Assembly: GCA_021821235.1 (NCBI GenBank)
Contig: JAKACS010000199.1
Coordinates: forward strand, 1 to 6,313
Direction: 5' to 3'
DNA length: 6,313 nucleotides
DNA from: Bacillota bacterium
GTDB taxonomy: Bacteria; Bacillota; Bacilli; Bacillales_B; DSM-18226
Part shown: piece by piece, positions 1-4,906 of the stretch
Numbering within the stretch: the first letter of the stretch is position 1
How the letters are laid out: every line of letters begins with the position of its first letter
Made by a program: the position numbers and the translations under genes
Notes under the pieces: model-generated
Database searches by the model: none
Told to the model about the DNA's origin: nothing
Seen by the model: the letters and a program-made list of their open reading frames with translations, nothing else

Positions 1-168
1 ATTACAGTTGGCGGCGCAGTTTATCTTTCTCCAAAAAATATTTCAAAAACCGCCGCGGGTGCCGGCGGTGGACACACCACTGTTGTAGGATTTAGTATTA
101 GTGGTCCAAGTGTGACGAATACAGTCGATTCTAACCTATCTTCCCAACCAGTAGTTCTTGATACGTAG
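1..168 (+). CDS. GerPA/GerPF-family spore germination protein, C-terminal part (5' end outside window)
   Basis: An open frame enters at base 1 and stops at TAG 166-168, giving 55 residues. It contains YLSPKNISKT followed by AGAGGGHTT, FSISGPSVTNT and a hydrophilic end, SSQPVVLDT. This fits the small GerPA/GerPF family as I know it: a Gly-rich stretch with a V-G-x-A-x-Y-L-S-P-K-x-x-S-K-T core, then S-x-T-N-T and a D-rich end. Family members are usually about 65-75 residues, so only some 15-20 N-terminal residues should be missing. GerP proteins are made in the mother cell, sit in the spore coat and help germinants reach the inner membrane. A weak terminator follows 30 bases after the stop, and the next gene converges on it. 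The family assignment is by motif, so the exact paralogue (GerPA, GerPF or a stand-alone copy) is unknown. Confidence 0.8.
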   Translation: MTVGGAVYLSPKNISKTAAGAGGGHTTVVGFSISGPSVTNTVDSNLSSQPVVLDT

Positions 169-198
169 TCGCGATTCAGGCACAAATTTAAAGGACAT

Positions 199-219
199 TT
201 CGCCAGTCGGCGAGTTTTC
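199..219 (+). terminator. Weak intrinsic terminator after the GerPA-family gene
   Basis: TCGCC (200-204) pairs with GGCGA (209-213) around the loop AGTC, with one extra T-G wobble pair. TTTTC and ATTT follow. The stem is short but GC-rich and sits 30 bases after the stop codon, as expected for the end of the upstream gene. GGCGAGTTTTC is repeated in the stronger terminator after cwlD. Confidence 0.5.
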
Positions 220-262
220 ATTTAATTGGGATTTAAAGGGGAGGAAGATAGTGGGGTGGTTT

Positions 263-448
263 CTAACCCAACCCACCAGCGATATTACCAATTGAACTTA
301 ATGTGGAACTCGTCGATCCTGAAGTTGATGGAGGAGAACCTGTTGTGCTTTTCGTGATCGAAATTGGTGCAATTTTAATTGCGCCACCAAAATTTACAAT
401 TCCTCCAGATACCGTATTTATATAAACAATACTACAAACTTTGCTCAA
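263..448 (-). CDS. Small GerPA-family-like protein, 61 residues, TTG start
   Basis: Reading leftwards from TTG at 448-446 gives a 61-residue protein ending at TAG (265-263). It begins MSKVCSIVYINTVSGG and continues IVNFGGAIKIAPISITKS. This matches the N-terminal half of GerPA/GerPF proteins (typically I-x-I-N-x-V-x-G-G-x-V-x-F-G-D, then x-S-P-K-S-x-S-K). The second half is a Ser/Thr/Pro/Gly run (SPPSTSGSTSSTLSS) ending GNIAGGLG, unlike the usual family tail. An ATG 63 bases further upstream would add a leader (MLILQSVHVHILYK...) that fits no family member, and it lies upstream of the predicted transcript start. TTG is preferred because AAGGAGAGG sits 6 bases before it. A sigma-K-type promoter lies just upstream, agreeing with mother-cell coat expression. 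The gene converges on the other GerPA-family gene. Family assignment is fairly sure, function by analogy only. Confidence 0.68.
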   Translation of the reverse strand: MSKVCSIVYINTVSGGIVNFGGAIKIAPISITKSTTGSPPSTSGSTSSTLSSIGNIAGGLG

Positions 449-454
449 AATAAG

Positions 455-463
455 CCTCTCCTT
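455..463 (-). promoter_or_regulatory. Ribosome binding site that fixes the TTG start of the small GerPA-like gene
   Basis: On the minus strand the sequence is AAGGAGAGG followed by CTTATT and then TTG AGC AAA. This is the best Shine-Dalgarno sequence in the window. Its spacing selects TTG at 448-446 over the upstream in-frame ATG. Confidence 0.7.
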
Positions 464-475
464 AATCATTTTATA

Positions 476-503
476 TAAAATATGTACATGTACACTTTGA
501 AGT
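476..503 (-). promoter_or_regulatory. Putative sigma-K promoter of the small GerPA-like gene
   Basis: On the minus strand, AC (503-502), 17 bases, then CATATTTTA (484-476). This fits the sigma-K pattern as I know it (AC, 16-17 bases, CATAnnnTA). It would start transcription near 469, giving a leader of about 20 bases that just includes the ribosome binding site. The gerP operon of B. subtilis is sigma-K dependent, so pattern and gene content agree. The spacer contains the perfect 12-base palindrome TGTACATGTACA (483-494), a possible operator. Confidence 0.5.
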
Positions 504-578
504 ATAAGCAAATTGTTTAAGCGAAATGATTTTGGGTTCTTCCTTCATTACAATTTCCGCTAAAACCTATCCTCTTTT

Positions 579-630
579 CCTAAAAAAATTGGAAATGGAA
601 TTCGTTGTTTTCGCTGCATTTCTTTTTAGG
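579..630. other. Nested stem-loop in the intergenic region upstream of ybaK
   Basis: CCTAAAAA (579-586) pairs with TTTTTAGG (623-630). GAAATG (592-597) pairs with CATTTC (617-622), directly inside the right arm. This makes 14 base pairs with a 5-base bulge on the left and a 19-base loop. No T run follows on either strand, so it does not look like an intrinsic terminator. The 449-717 gap has no gene that I can support. It holds the leftward promoter, this structure and a second hairpin at 656-679. Confidence 0.4.
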
Positions 631-655
631 TGGCGTTGAAAACTAGTTCTTAAGG

Positions 656-679
656 GGCACTGACTAGAGGTACAGTGCC
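656..679. other. Hairpin 39 bases upstream of the ybaK start
   Basis: GGCACTG (656-662) pairs with CAGTGCC (673-679), a perfect 7-bp stem with a 10-base loop. The nearest T run (698-703) is 18 bases further on, too far for a normal intrinsic terminator. It could be part of the ybaK leader or a protein-binding dyad. Confidence 0.4.
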
Positions 680-717
680 GAATTCGAAACAGAACAGTTT
701 TTTCGAGGTGAAAAACC

Positions 718-1161
718 GTGAATGTGATTACCACACTGAAAGATAAACGGCGTGAAAAACAAATAAAATATGAACGTTCCGTTCTAAGGGATTTATCGCT
801 TTCTATGCTGAAAGAAAGGGTTAACCACTATTTTGGATCCACCAGAGTCGCTTCAAACATGCTGATGAATACGGGAATTGAAGAAGCCTGTTATGATCTT
901 GCGCTTGAGGCCTATCTGCTTGGGGCAAAATTCAGCAAATTTGGCTACTATGGAGAAACAGTTGAGCAAGTAAGGCAGCGCTGTTTTTACGAAGAAAAGC
1001 ATTTAATCGATACATTATACAATTTCCTGCTTTATTGGGGGAATGGTGAAGAAGGCTCATTAAGTGAGTCGCTTTATTATAACTGTGAACAATATGTTTA
1101 TGCATGGTGGAAAGACGGTTTTGACAAAGGGGAGCGCCGTCATAGACTGCGCCTGCATTAA
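718..1161 (+). CDS. ybaK: YbaK, DUF2521 family protein of unknown function
   Basis: 147 residues starting at GTG, with AGGTG 7 bases upstream. I recognise it as the Bacillus YbaK/DUF2521 protein by sequence character and by its place just before cwlD. It is unrelated to the E. coli YbaK tRNA deacylase. It is soluble-looking, mainly helical and rich in aromatic residues (YNFLLYWGNGEEG, YVYAWWKDGFDKGERRHR). The start is very basic (KDKRREKQIKYER) and the end is basic too. There is no signal peptide or membrane segment, and no catalytic motif that I can name. The length equals what I recall for the B. subtilis protein. The stop is 85 bases before cwlD with no terminator between, so cwlD can be read through from this gene. 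I found no convincing promoter directly upstream. Confidence 0.85.
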   Translation: MNVITTLKDKRREKQIKYERSVLRDLSLSMLKERVNHYFGSTRVASNMLMNTGIEEACYDLALEAYLLGAKFSKFGYYGETVEQVRQRCFYEEKHLIDTLYNFLLYWGNGEEGSLSESLYYNCEQYVYAWWKDGFDKGERRHRLRLH

Positions 1162-1193
1162 GTTCTGATTTTAAAAGCCTCATCTGCCAGTTC

Positions 1194-1219
1194 TAAAATT
1201 CCCCCTTGTCCCATATAGT
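1194..1219 (+). promoter_or_regulatory. Possible sigma-E-type promoter for cwlD
   Basis: CATATAGT (1212-1219) matches the sigma-E -10 pattern CATACAnT at all but one fixed position. TAAAATT (1194-1200) resembles the -35 pattern KMATATT with one mismatch. The gap between them is only 11 bases, shorter than the usual 13-15, so this is tentative. A mother-cell promoter here would agree with cwlD being a sporulation gene, with transcription starting about 20 bases before the coding region. Confidence 0.35.
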
Positions 1220-1240
1220 GTAACTGAATAGGGACGAGCG

Positions 1241-1247
1241 GGAAGGA
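1241..1247 (+). promoter_or_regulatory. Ribosome binding site bearing on the cwlD start choice
   Basis: GGAAGGA runs straight into the ATG at 1247, leaving no spacer for that codon. It is about 8 bases from TTG at 1256 (codon 4), which would be normal spacing. The true start may therefore be TTG 1256. Confidence 0.45.
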
Positions 1248-1981
1248 TGGTTGGCTTGCTGAAAAAACGGTTGAAAATCATAAGCTTTATAACCGGATTG
1301 ATTGTTTTGTTTTTTATTTTACAATATGATTTTATTGAAAATAAATCATGGAACGCCTGGAATCTTCCGTTAAACGGGAAAATCATCTTGCTTGACCCTG
1401 GGCATGGCGGGCCGGATGGCGGAGCTGGCGATAAGAAAACACTTGAAAAAGATATTGCACTAGACATCAGTTTGAAGATCAGGGACTATTTGCAGCAGCA
1501 AGGGGCTCTTGTAATCATGACAAGAGAGACAGATAAGGATTTAGCCGATCCAGGTACAAGAGGGTACAGCAGGCGAAAAATTGAGGACTTGAAAAAACGA
1601 TTGAAGATGATTAACCAATCAGACATTGATTTATTCGTCAGCATCCATTTGAATGCAATCCCTTCTTCAAGATGGAGTGGTGCCCAAACATTTTATGCAA
1701 CACAGCATAGCGAGAATGAACGTGCGGCCACCTTTATTCAAGATGAGCTGCGCCAAAATTTAGAGAACACCACGAGAAAGGCAAAGCCGCTGAATCAGGT
1801 GTATATTTTAAAAAATGCCAACAAGCCAGGGGCGTTAGTGGAAGTTGGGTTCCTTTCCAACCCAACTGAAAAAACGAATCTAAAAAAGGGTTCCTACCAG
1901 GAAAAAGTGGCCATTTCCATCTATAAAGGAATCAATCGATATTTTTCAAACGAAAAAACAATAAAAGAAAAAAGTGATTAA
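1247..1981 (+). CDS. cwlD: CwlD, sporulation-specific N-acetylmuramoyl-L-alanine amidase
   Basis: 244 residues from ATG 1247, or 241 if the better-spaced TTG at 1256 is used. A short basic N-terminus is followed by one hydrophobic segment (about 10-26), a signal peptide or membrane anchor. An Amidase_3 zinc-hydrolase domain runs from about 44 to 235. The expected zinc ligands are visible: His53 in LLDPGHGGPDGG, Glu67 in LEKDI and His134 in SIHLNA. The catalytic Glu199 lies in ALVEVGFLSNP. In B. subtilis CwlD removes the peptide side chain from muramic acid so that PdaA can form muramic-delta-lactam. The lactam marks cortex for lytic enzymes during germination. The length is close to the 237 residues I recall for B. 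subtilis. It probably belongs to a ybaK-cwlD transcript, possibly with its own sporulation promoter, and is closed by a strong terminator. Confidence 0.93.
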   Translation: MVGLLKKRLKIISFITGLIVLFFILQYDFIENKSWNAWNLPLNGKIILLDPGHGGPDGGAGDKKTLEKDIALDISLKIRDYLQQQGALVIMTRETDKDLADPGTRGYSRRKIEDLKKRLKMINQSDIDLFVSIHLNAIPSSRWSGAQTFYATQHSENERAATFIQDELRQNLENTTRKAKPLNQVYILKNANKPGALVEVGFLSNPTEKTNLKKGSYQEKVAISIYKGINRYFSNEKTIKEKSD

Positions 1982-1995
1982 AAAGGGAATTGTTC

Positions 1996-2023
1996 AACTC
2001 GCCAATTAGGCGAGTTTTCTTTT
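1996..2023 (+). terminator. Intrinsic terminator after cwlD
   Basis: AACTCGCC (1996-2003) pairs perfectly with GGCGAGTT (2009-2016) around AATTA, followed by TTCTTTT. It sits 15 bases after the cwlD stop and separates the ybaK-cwlD unit from salA. Confidence 0.9.
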
Positions 2024-2108
2024 GCTGATTTTTGGGCAAAATGGTTGCAGTGGAAATGGGGTCATGAAAAAATAAAGTGATGCAGTTAACTGTTTCTTTT
2101 TAACTATA

Positions 2109-2117
2109 TGGTATACT
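2109..2117 (+). promoter_or_regulatory. Extended -10 sigma-A promoter of salA
   Basis: TGGTATACT is a TG-extended -10 (TATACT at 2112-2117). No good -35 lies at the normal distance (ACTGTT at 17 bp), as is often true of extended -10 promoters. A start near 2124 gives a leader of about 32 bases before ATG 2156. An in-frame ATG at 2108 lies inside this promoter and so cannot be the true start. Confidence 0.6.
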
Positions 2118-2155
2118 TTAAAATAGTATTTATCTTACAAAGGTGGGTGTCGATT

Positions 2156-3217
2156 ATGTTTACTGAAGCAAGGATCCGTGAAATTCTCGGCGGATTAAAA
2201 GAACCATTCTTACATAAACCATTGGCTGAATTAAACGCCATTGAAGAAGTGAAAATCAAGGAAGAAAAAAATCATGTCAGTGTAAAAATTGACATTGCCA
2301 AAACGGGTACGGCCGAACAGCTTCAGCTTCAGACTCAAGTTGTCAATCTGCTAAAAGAAGCTGGAGCAGCAACCGTAGGTATCCGCTTTGGACAGCTCCC
2401 TGAAGAAGTATTGGCGAAACACCGCGAAGCTACAGCTGGTGAAGCAAAAGAACAGGGGCTGCTCGCACCGGGCAGTAAAACGACCTTTATTGCAATCGCA
2501 AGCGGAAAAGGTGGAGTTGGAAAGTCAACCGTATCCGTTAATTTGGCCGTTTCTTTAGCCCGTTTAGGAAAAAAAGTTGGTTTGATTGATGCCGATATTT
2601 ATGGCTTTAGTGTCCCTGATATGATGGGGATTACGAAAAGACCGGTTGTACGCGGCGAAAAAATTATCCCAGTCGAGCGATATGGCGTTCAGGTGATCTC
2701 GATGGGCTTCTTTGTGGAAGACAATGCTCCGATTATTTGGCGTGGCCCTATGCTTGGGAAAATGTTGAACAGTTTCTTCCATGAAGTAGAGTGGGAAGAA
2801 CTTGACTACTTGTTGTTAGACTTGCCTCCGGGAACAGGGGATGTTGCGCTCGACGTCCATACCATGCTTCCATCGTGCAAGGAAATTATTGTAACAACCC
2901 CTCATGCGACAGCTGCATTTGTTGCTGCGCGTGCCGGTGCGATGGCCTTGAGAACGGAACATGAAATCCTAGGCGTAATTGAAAACATGTCCTATTTTGA
3001 AAGCAAAGTTACCGGTGAAAAAGAATATGTGTTTGGCAAGGGTGGCGGAGAAAAATTAGCTGAAGAGTTAAACACTGAAGTACTCGGTCAACTGCCGCTT
3101 GCACAGCCTGATTGGGATGAACGGGATTTTGCCCCTTCTATTTATAAAGAAGATCACCCGCTTGGAAAAGTTTATCTTGATATTGCTGGAAAAGTTATTG
3201 ATCGTTTAGAAAAGTAA
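2156..3217 (+). CDS. salA: SalA, Mrp/NBP35-family P-loop ATPase
   Basis: 353 residues from ATG 2156, with AAGGTGG 9 bases upstream. A more upstream ATG (2108) falls in the promoter. Residues 1-80 form a MIP18/DUF59-like domain, joined by a linker to an Mrp ATPase domain (about 108-350). Visible motifs are the deviant Walker A GKGGVGKST (117-125) with its extra lysine, LIDADIYG (143-150) and the switch II LLDLPPGTGD (220-229). Many Mrp proteins carry a CxxC after ENMSYF that holds a bridging iron-sulfur cluster. Here that place reads ESKVTGEKEYVFGKGGG with no cysteine, so cluster transfer by the usual means is unlikely. In B. subtilis SalA (YbaL) raises exoprotease production by repressing scoC and is a PtkA tyrosine-kinase target at a C-terminal tyrosine. 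Tyr330 in SIYKEDHP may be the counterpart. The gene is monocistronic, between two terminators. Confidence 0.92.
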   Translation: MFTEARIREILGGLKEPFLHKPLAELNAIEEVKIKEEKNHVSVKIDIAKTGTAEQLQLQTQVVNLLKEAGAATVGIRFGQLPEEVLAKHREATAGEAKEQGLLAPGSKTTFIAIASGKGGVGKSTVSVNLAVSLARLGKKVGLIDADIYGFSVPDMMGITKRPVVRGEKIIPVERYGVQVISMGFFVEDNAPIIWRGPMLGKMLNSFFHEVEWEELDYLLLDLPPGTGDVALDVHTMLPSCKEIIVTTPHATAAFVAARAGAMALRTEHEILGVIENMSYFESKVTGEKEYVFGKGGGEKLAEELNTEVLGQLPLAQPDWDERDFAPSIYKEDHPLGKVYLDIAGKVIDRLEK

Positions 3218-3225
3218 ATCAAATT

Positions 3226-3263
3226 AAAAAACCATTCCTTTGTTTACGGGGAATGGTTTTTTT
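3226..3263. terminator. Two-way intrinsic terminator between salA and gerD
   Basis: ACCATTCC (3231-3238) pairs perfectly with GGAATGGT (3250-3257) around an 11-base loop. TTTTTT follows on the right and AAAAA precedes on the left, so both transcripts meet a U run after the stem. It begins 9 bases after the salA stop and also serves the convergent gerD. Confidence 0.92.
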
Positions 3264-3316
3264 GCATTAAGTTTGTCTTCTGCAGCGGGCGAACATAAGT
3301 AGGAGCCAAGAGTGCA

Positions 3317-3922
3317 TCAAGTACTGCCGCTTTGACTTTGCTGACCGCCTGATTGTGAACCAGTCGATTTTCCTTTGTTTAATTCATTGGCCGCTTTTAT
3401 TAAAATTTCTTCCATTTTTGTTTTGAAAAGCGGGCTATCCATTGTTTCAGTAATAACGCTTTGAAGATGGGCACGGTAGTCTTTGCTTTTTAAAGCGTCT
3501 GCCATTTCTTTTTGAATTTCCGGTTCTTTAAAAACTTGGATCATCATTGCCCGATATTCGGGGTCATTCATCAAGTCTTTGAGCAGTTTCTCGTTTTCGG
3601 TCCGCATATTTTTGGCAACACCCTCAGCGAATTTAGAGTCGCTGAACGTTTTTTTCCAAAACTCAACGGCTTTATCAGAAGTAAGCGTTTGTTGGATCGT
3701 ATCGGAAACAACCTTTTGATCCATGACTAGCTTTTCTTTCACTTTTTCGTCTGACATCACGTCTTGGATGGCTTTTTTGCCATCGTCTGTTTTCAGAATG
3801 TCAACAACCATTTTTTTTGTTTGATCGTAGTCAAGCTGTGATGCTCCGCTTGAATCGCCGGAAGAACAACTAGCCAAAACAAGTATTAGAACTAAAGATG
3901 GCAATAGGTGAATTATTTTCAT
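3317..3922 (-). CDS. gerD: GerD, spore germination lipoprotein
   Basis: 201 residues from ATG 3922-3920. A TTG two codons earlier (3928) is possible but has almost no spacing to GAAAGGAA (3937-3930), which is 7 bases before the ATG. The N-terminus is a lipoprotein signal: basic start, hydrophobic core LLPSLVLILVLASC and a lipobox LASC with Cys19 as the predicted lipidated residue. The body is helical and charged, followed by an 18-residue Gly/Ser/Gln tail (184-201). GerD sits on the outer face of the spore inner membrane and organises germinant receptors into the germinosome. From memory the central region of characterised GerD forms a helical trimer, and B. subtilis GerD is about 185 residues, so the disordered tail here may be longer. 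It converges on salA and diverges from kbaA. A sigma-G promoter lies directly upstream, matching forespore expression. Confidence 0.92.
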   Translation of the reverse strand: MKIIHLLPSLVLILVLASCSSGDSSGASQLDYDQTKKMVVDILKTDDGKKAIQDVMSDEKVKEKLVMDQKVVSDTIQQTLTSDKAVEFWKKTFSDSKFAEGVAKNMRTENEKLLKDLMNDPEYRAMMIQVFKEPEIQKEMADALKSKDYRAHLQSVITETMDSPLFKTKMEEILIKAANELNKGKSTGSQSGGQQSQSGST

Positions 3923-3956
3923 ATCCAAGTTCCTTTCGCATATGAATCCTTGATTT

Positions 3957-3986
3957 TAGAATGAAGAAAATCGGCAAATATTATTC
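3957..3986 (-). promoter_or_regulatory. Sigma-G promoter of gerD
   Basis: On the minus strand, GAATA (3986-3982), 18 bases, then CATTCTA (3963-3957). All fixed positions of the forespore sigma-G pattern (GnATR, 17-18 bases, CATnnTA) are met. Transcription would start near 3950, about 28 bases before the gerD ATG. gerD is known to be a sigma-G gene in B. subtilis. Confidence 0.8.
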
Positions 3987-4005
3987 GTTCGAGTAATGGA
4001 AAATA

Positions 4006-4034
4006 TAGATTTTTCACCCTTGGATTGATACAAT
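4006..4034 (+). promoter_or_regulatory. Extended -10 sigma-A promoter of kbaA
   Basis: TGATACAAT has a TG-extended -10, TACAAT (4029-4034, five of six). TAGATT (4006-4011) is a weak -35 at 17 bp. Transcription would start near 4041, 30 bases before the GTG of kbaA. Vegetative expression fits a protein that acts at the entry to sporulation. It is back to back with the gerD promoter. Confidence 0.6.
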
Positions 4035-4070
4035 CGAAGGAAGGGAATCTACGTTTATGGGGGTACGAGC

Positions 4071-4729
4071 GTGACGAGCCGAAATTGGGTAAAACTCTTC
4101 TTGAAAACGTTAGTCATCGGCGGATTGACAACGGCAATTGTCGGTTTTGTTGTCCATTGGAATGAATTTATGCCGTATTTTACGGAGGTTAAGGTTTTCA
4201 ATATTATTTCAACGATTGTTTGGCTGGTAGGCATGGGTTTTTTGTTTAGCGTAATTAGCCAGATGGGTTTTTTCGCCTATCTGACGATCCACCGGTTTGG
4301 CCTTGGGATTTTTAAATCTTTTTGGAATTCAGTTCAAATGGTTCTGTTGATTTTTGCCCTGTTTGATTTAGTTTATTTCCGTTACCAGGCTTTTGCAAAA
4401 GCAGGTGAAAGTCTCATACCCTATATTGGCCTCGCTGCAATTCCCTTGGCTGCCGGTATCCTAACTGCCTGGTTGAAAATGAAACAGACGAACAAGGCTG
4501 CGTTTATTCCTGCCCTTTTTTTATGATTGTTGCAACGATCGTCGAGTGGATGCCGGCATTAAGAGTAAATGACCACAGCTGGCTTTACCTCATGGCTTTT
4601 GCACTGCTTGCTTGCAATGCATACCAATTGTTGATTCTTCATAAATTAAATGCCCAATCTGTTCAACAACGGGAAGTACTTGCCCAAAAATCAGGGGAAA
4701 ACAAGCAAGCGAAAAGCAAGTTTATTTAA
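4071..4729 (+). pseudogene. kbaA: KbaA, KinB signalling pathway activator, split by a frameshift
   Basis: The first part (4071-4526, GTG start, 151 residues) and the second part (4523-4729, 68 residues) together make one KbaA-like membrane protein. The break is in a run of seven T (4516-4522). Removing one T, or adding two, joins ...KAAFIPALF to MIVATIVEWMPALRV and gives about 218 residues. B. subtilis KbaA has about 198, as I recall. Hydrophobic segments lie near residues 8-28, 43-70, 86-104, 115-135, across the break, and 20-38 of the second part: six helices, with the break inside the fifth. KbaA is needed for KinB to feed the phosphorelay that activates Spo0A. GGGGG 7 bases before GTG is a weak ribosome site. 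The second part starts in an ATGA overlap, so coupled translation of two pieces is possible. Sequencing error, true mutation and slippage cannot be told apart here. Identity is strong from sequence and gene order; intactness is not. Confidence 0.85.
4516..4526 (+). other. Seven-T run and ATGA stop-start overlap in kbaA
   Basis: TTTTTTT (4516-4522) is followed directly by ATGA. TGA (4524-4526) ends the first frame and ATG (4523-4525) opens the second, which is +1 relative to the first. A run of this length is a usual place for sequencing error, replication slippage or RNA polymerase slippage. Confidence 0.85.
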
Positions 4730-4804
4730 CGATTGTTCGAAATCCCCACGAACCCTCGGAAAAATAGTGATAGACAGATGATGTACTGGCGTTTATAGAA
4801 AAAA

Positions 4805-4851
4805 TAAAGGTGTGCCGATGGATCGCAGTTCGGCTCACCTTTACTTTTTTT
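4805..4851. terminator. Two-way intrinsic terminator between kbaA and pdaB
   Basis: TAAAGGTG (4805-4812) pairs with CACCTTTA (4836-4843). After one T-T mismatch, GCCGA (4814-4818) pairs with TCGGC (4830-4834) around an 11-base loop. CTTTTTTT follows on the right, and an A-rich tract (4797-4804) on the left serves the opposite direction. The rest of 4730-4906 holds no gene I can support. Confidence 0.92.
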
Positions 4852-4906
4852 GCGGTCTTGGAAATTACGATGTGAATAACCTTGCATTAGCGCTTTTTGT
4901 TCCGTA

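Noticed and set aside
209..219. GGCGAGTTTTC repeated at 2009-2019
   Set aside because: Both copies are the right arm and tail of terminators with different loops. Convergent terminator sequence is a simpler explanation than a mobile repeat.
251..282. Imperfect inverted repeat (GTGGGGTGG with CCAACCCAC) over the stop of the small GerPA-like gene
   Set aside because: One mismatch, no T run after it on either strand, and most of one arm is Gly codons. Not supported as a terminator.
4057..4074. Five-codon minigene (ATG GGG GTA CGA GCG TGA) overlapping the kbaA GTG start
   Set aside because: The purine-rich site that could serve it (4037-4045) lies at the predicted transcript start and 11 bases away, so translation is doubtful. 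It is probably chance.
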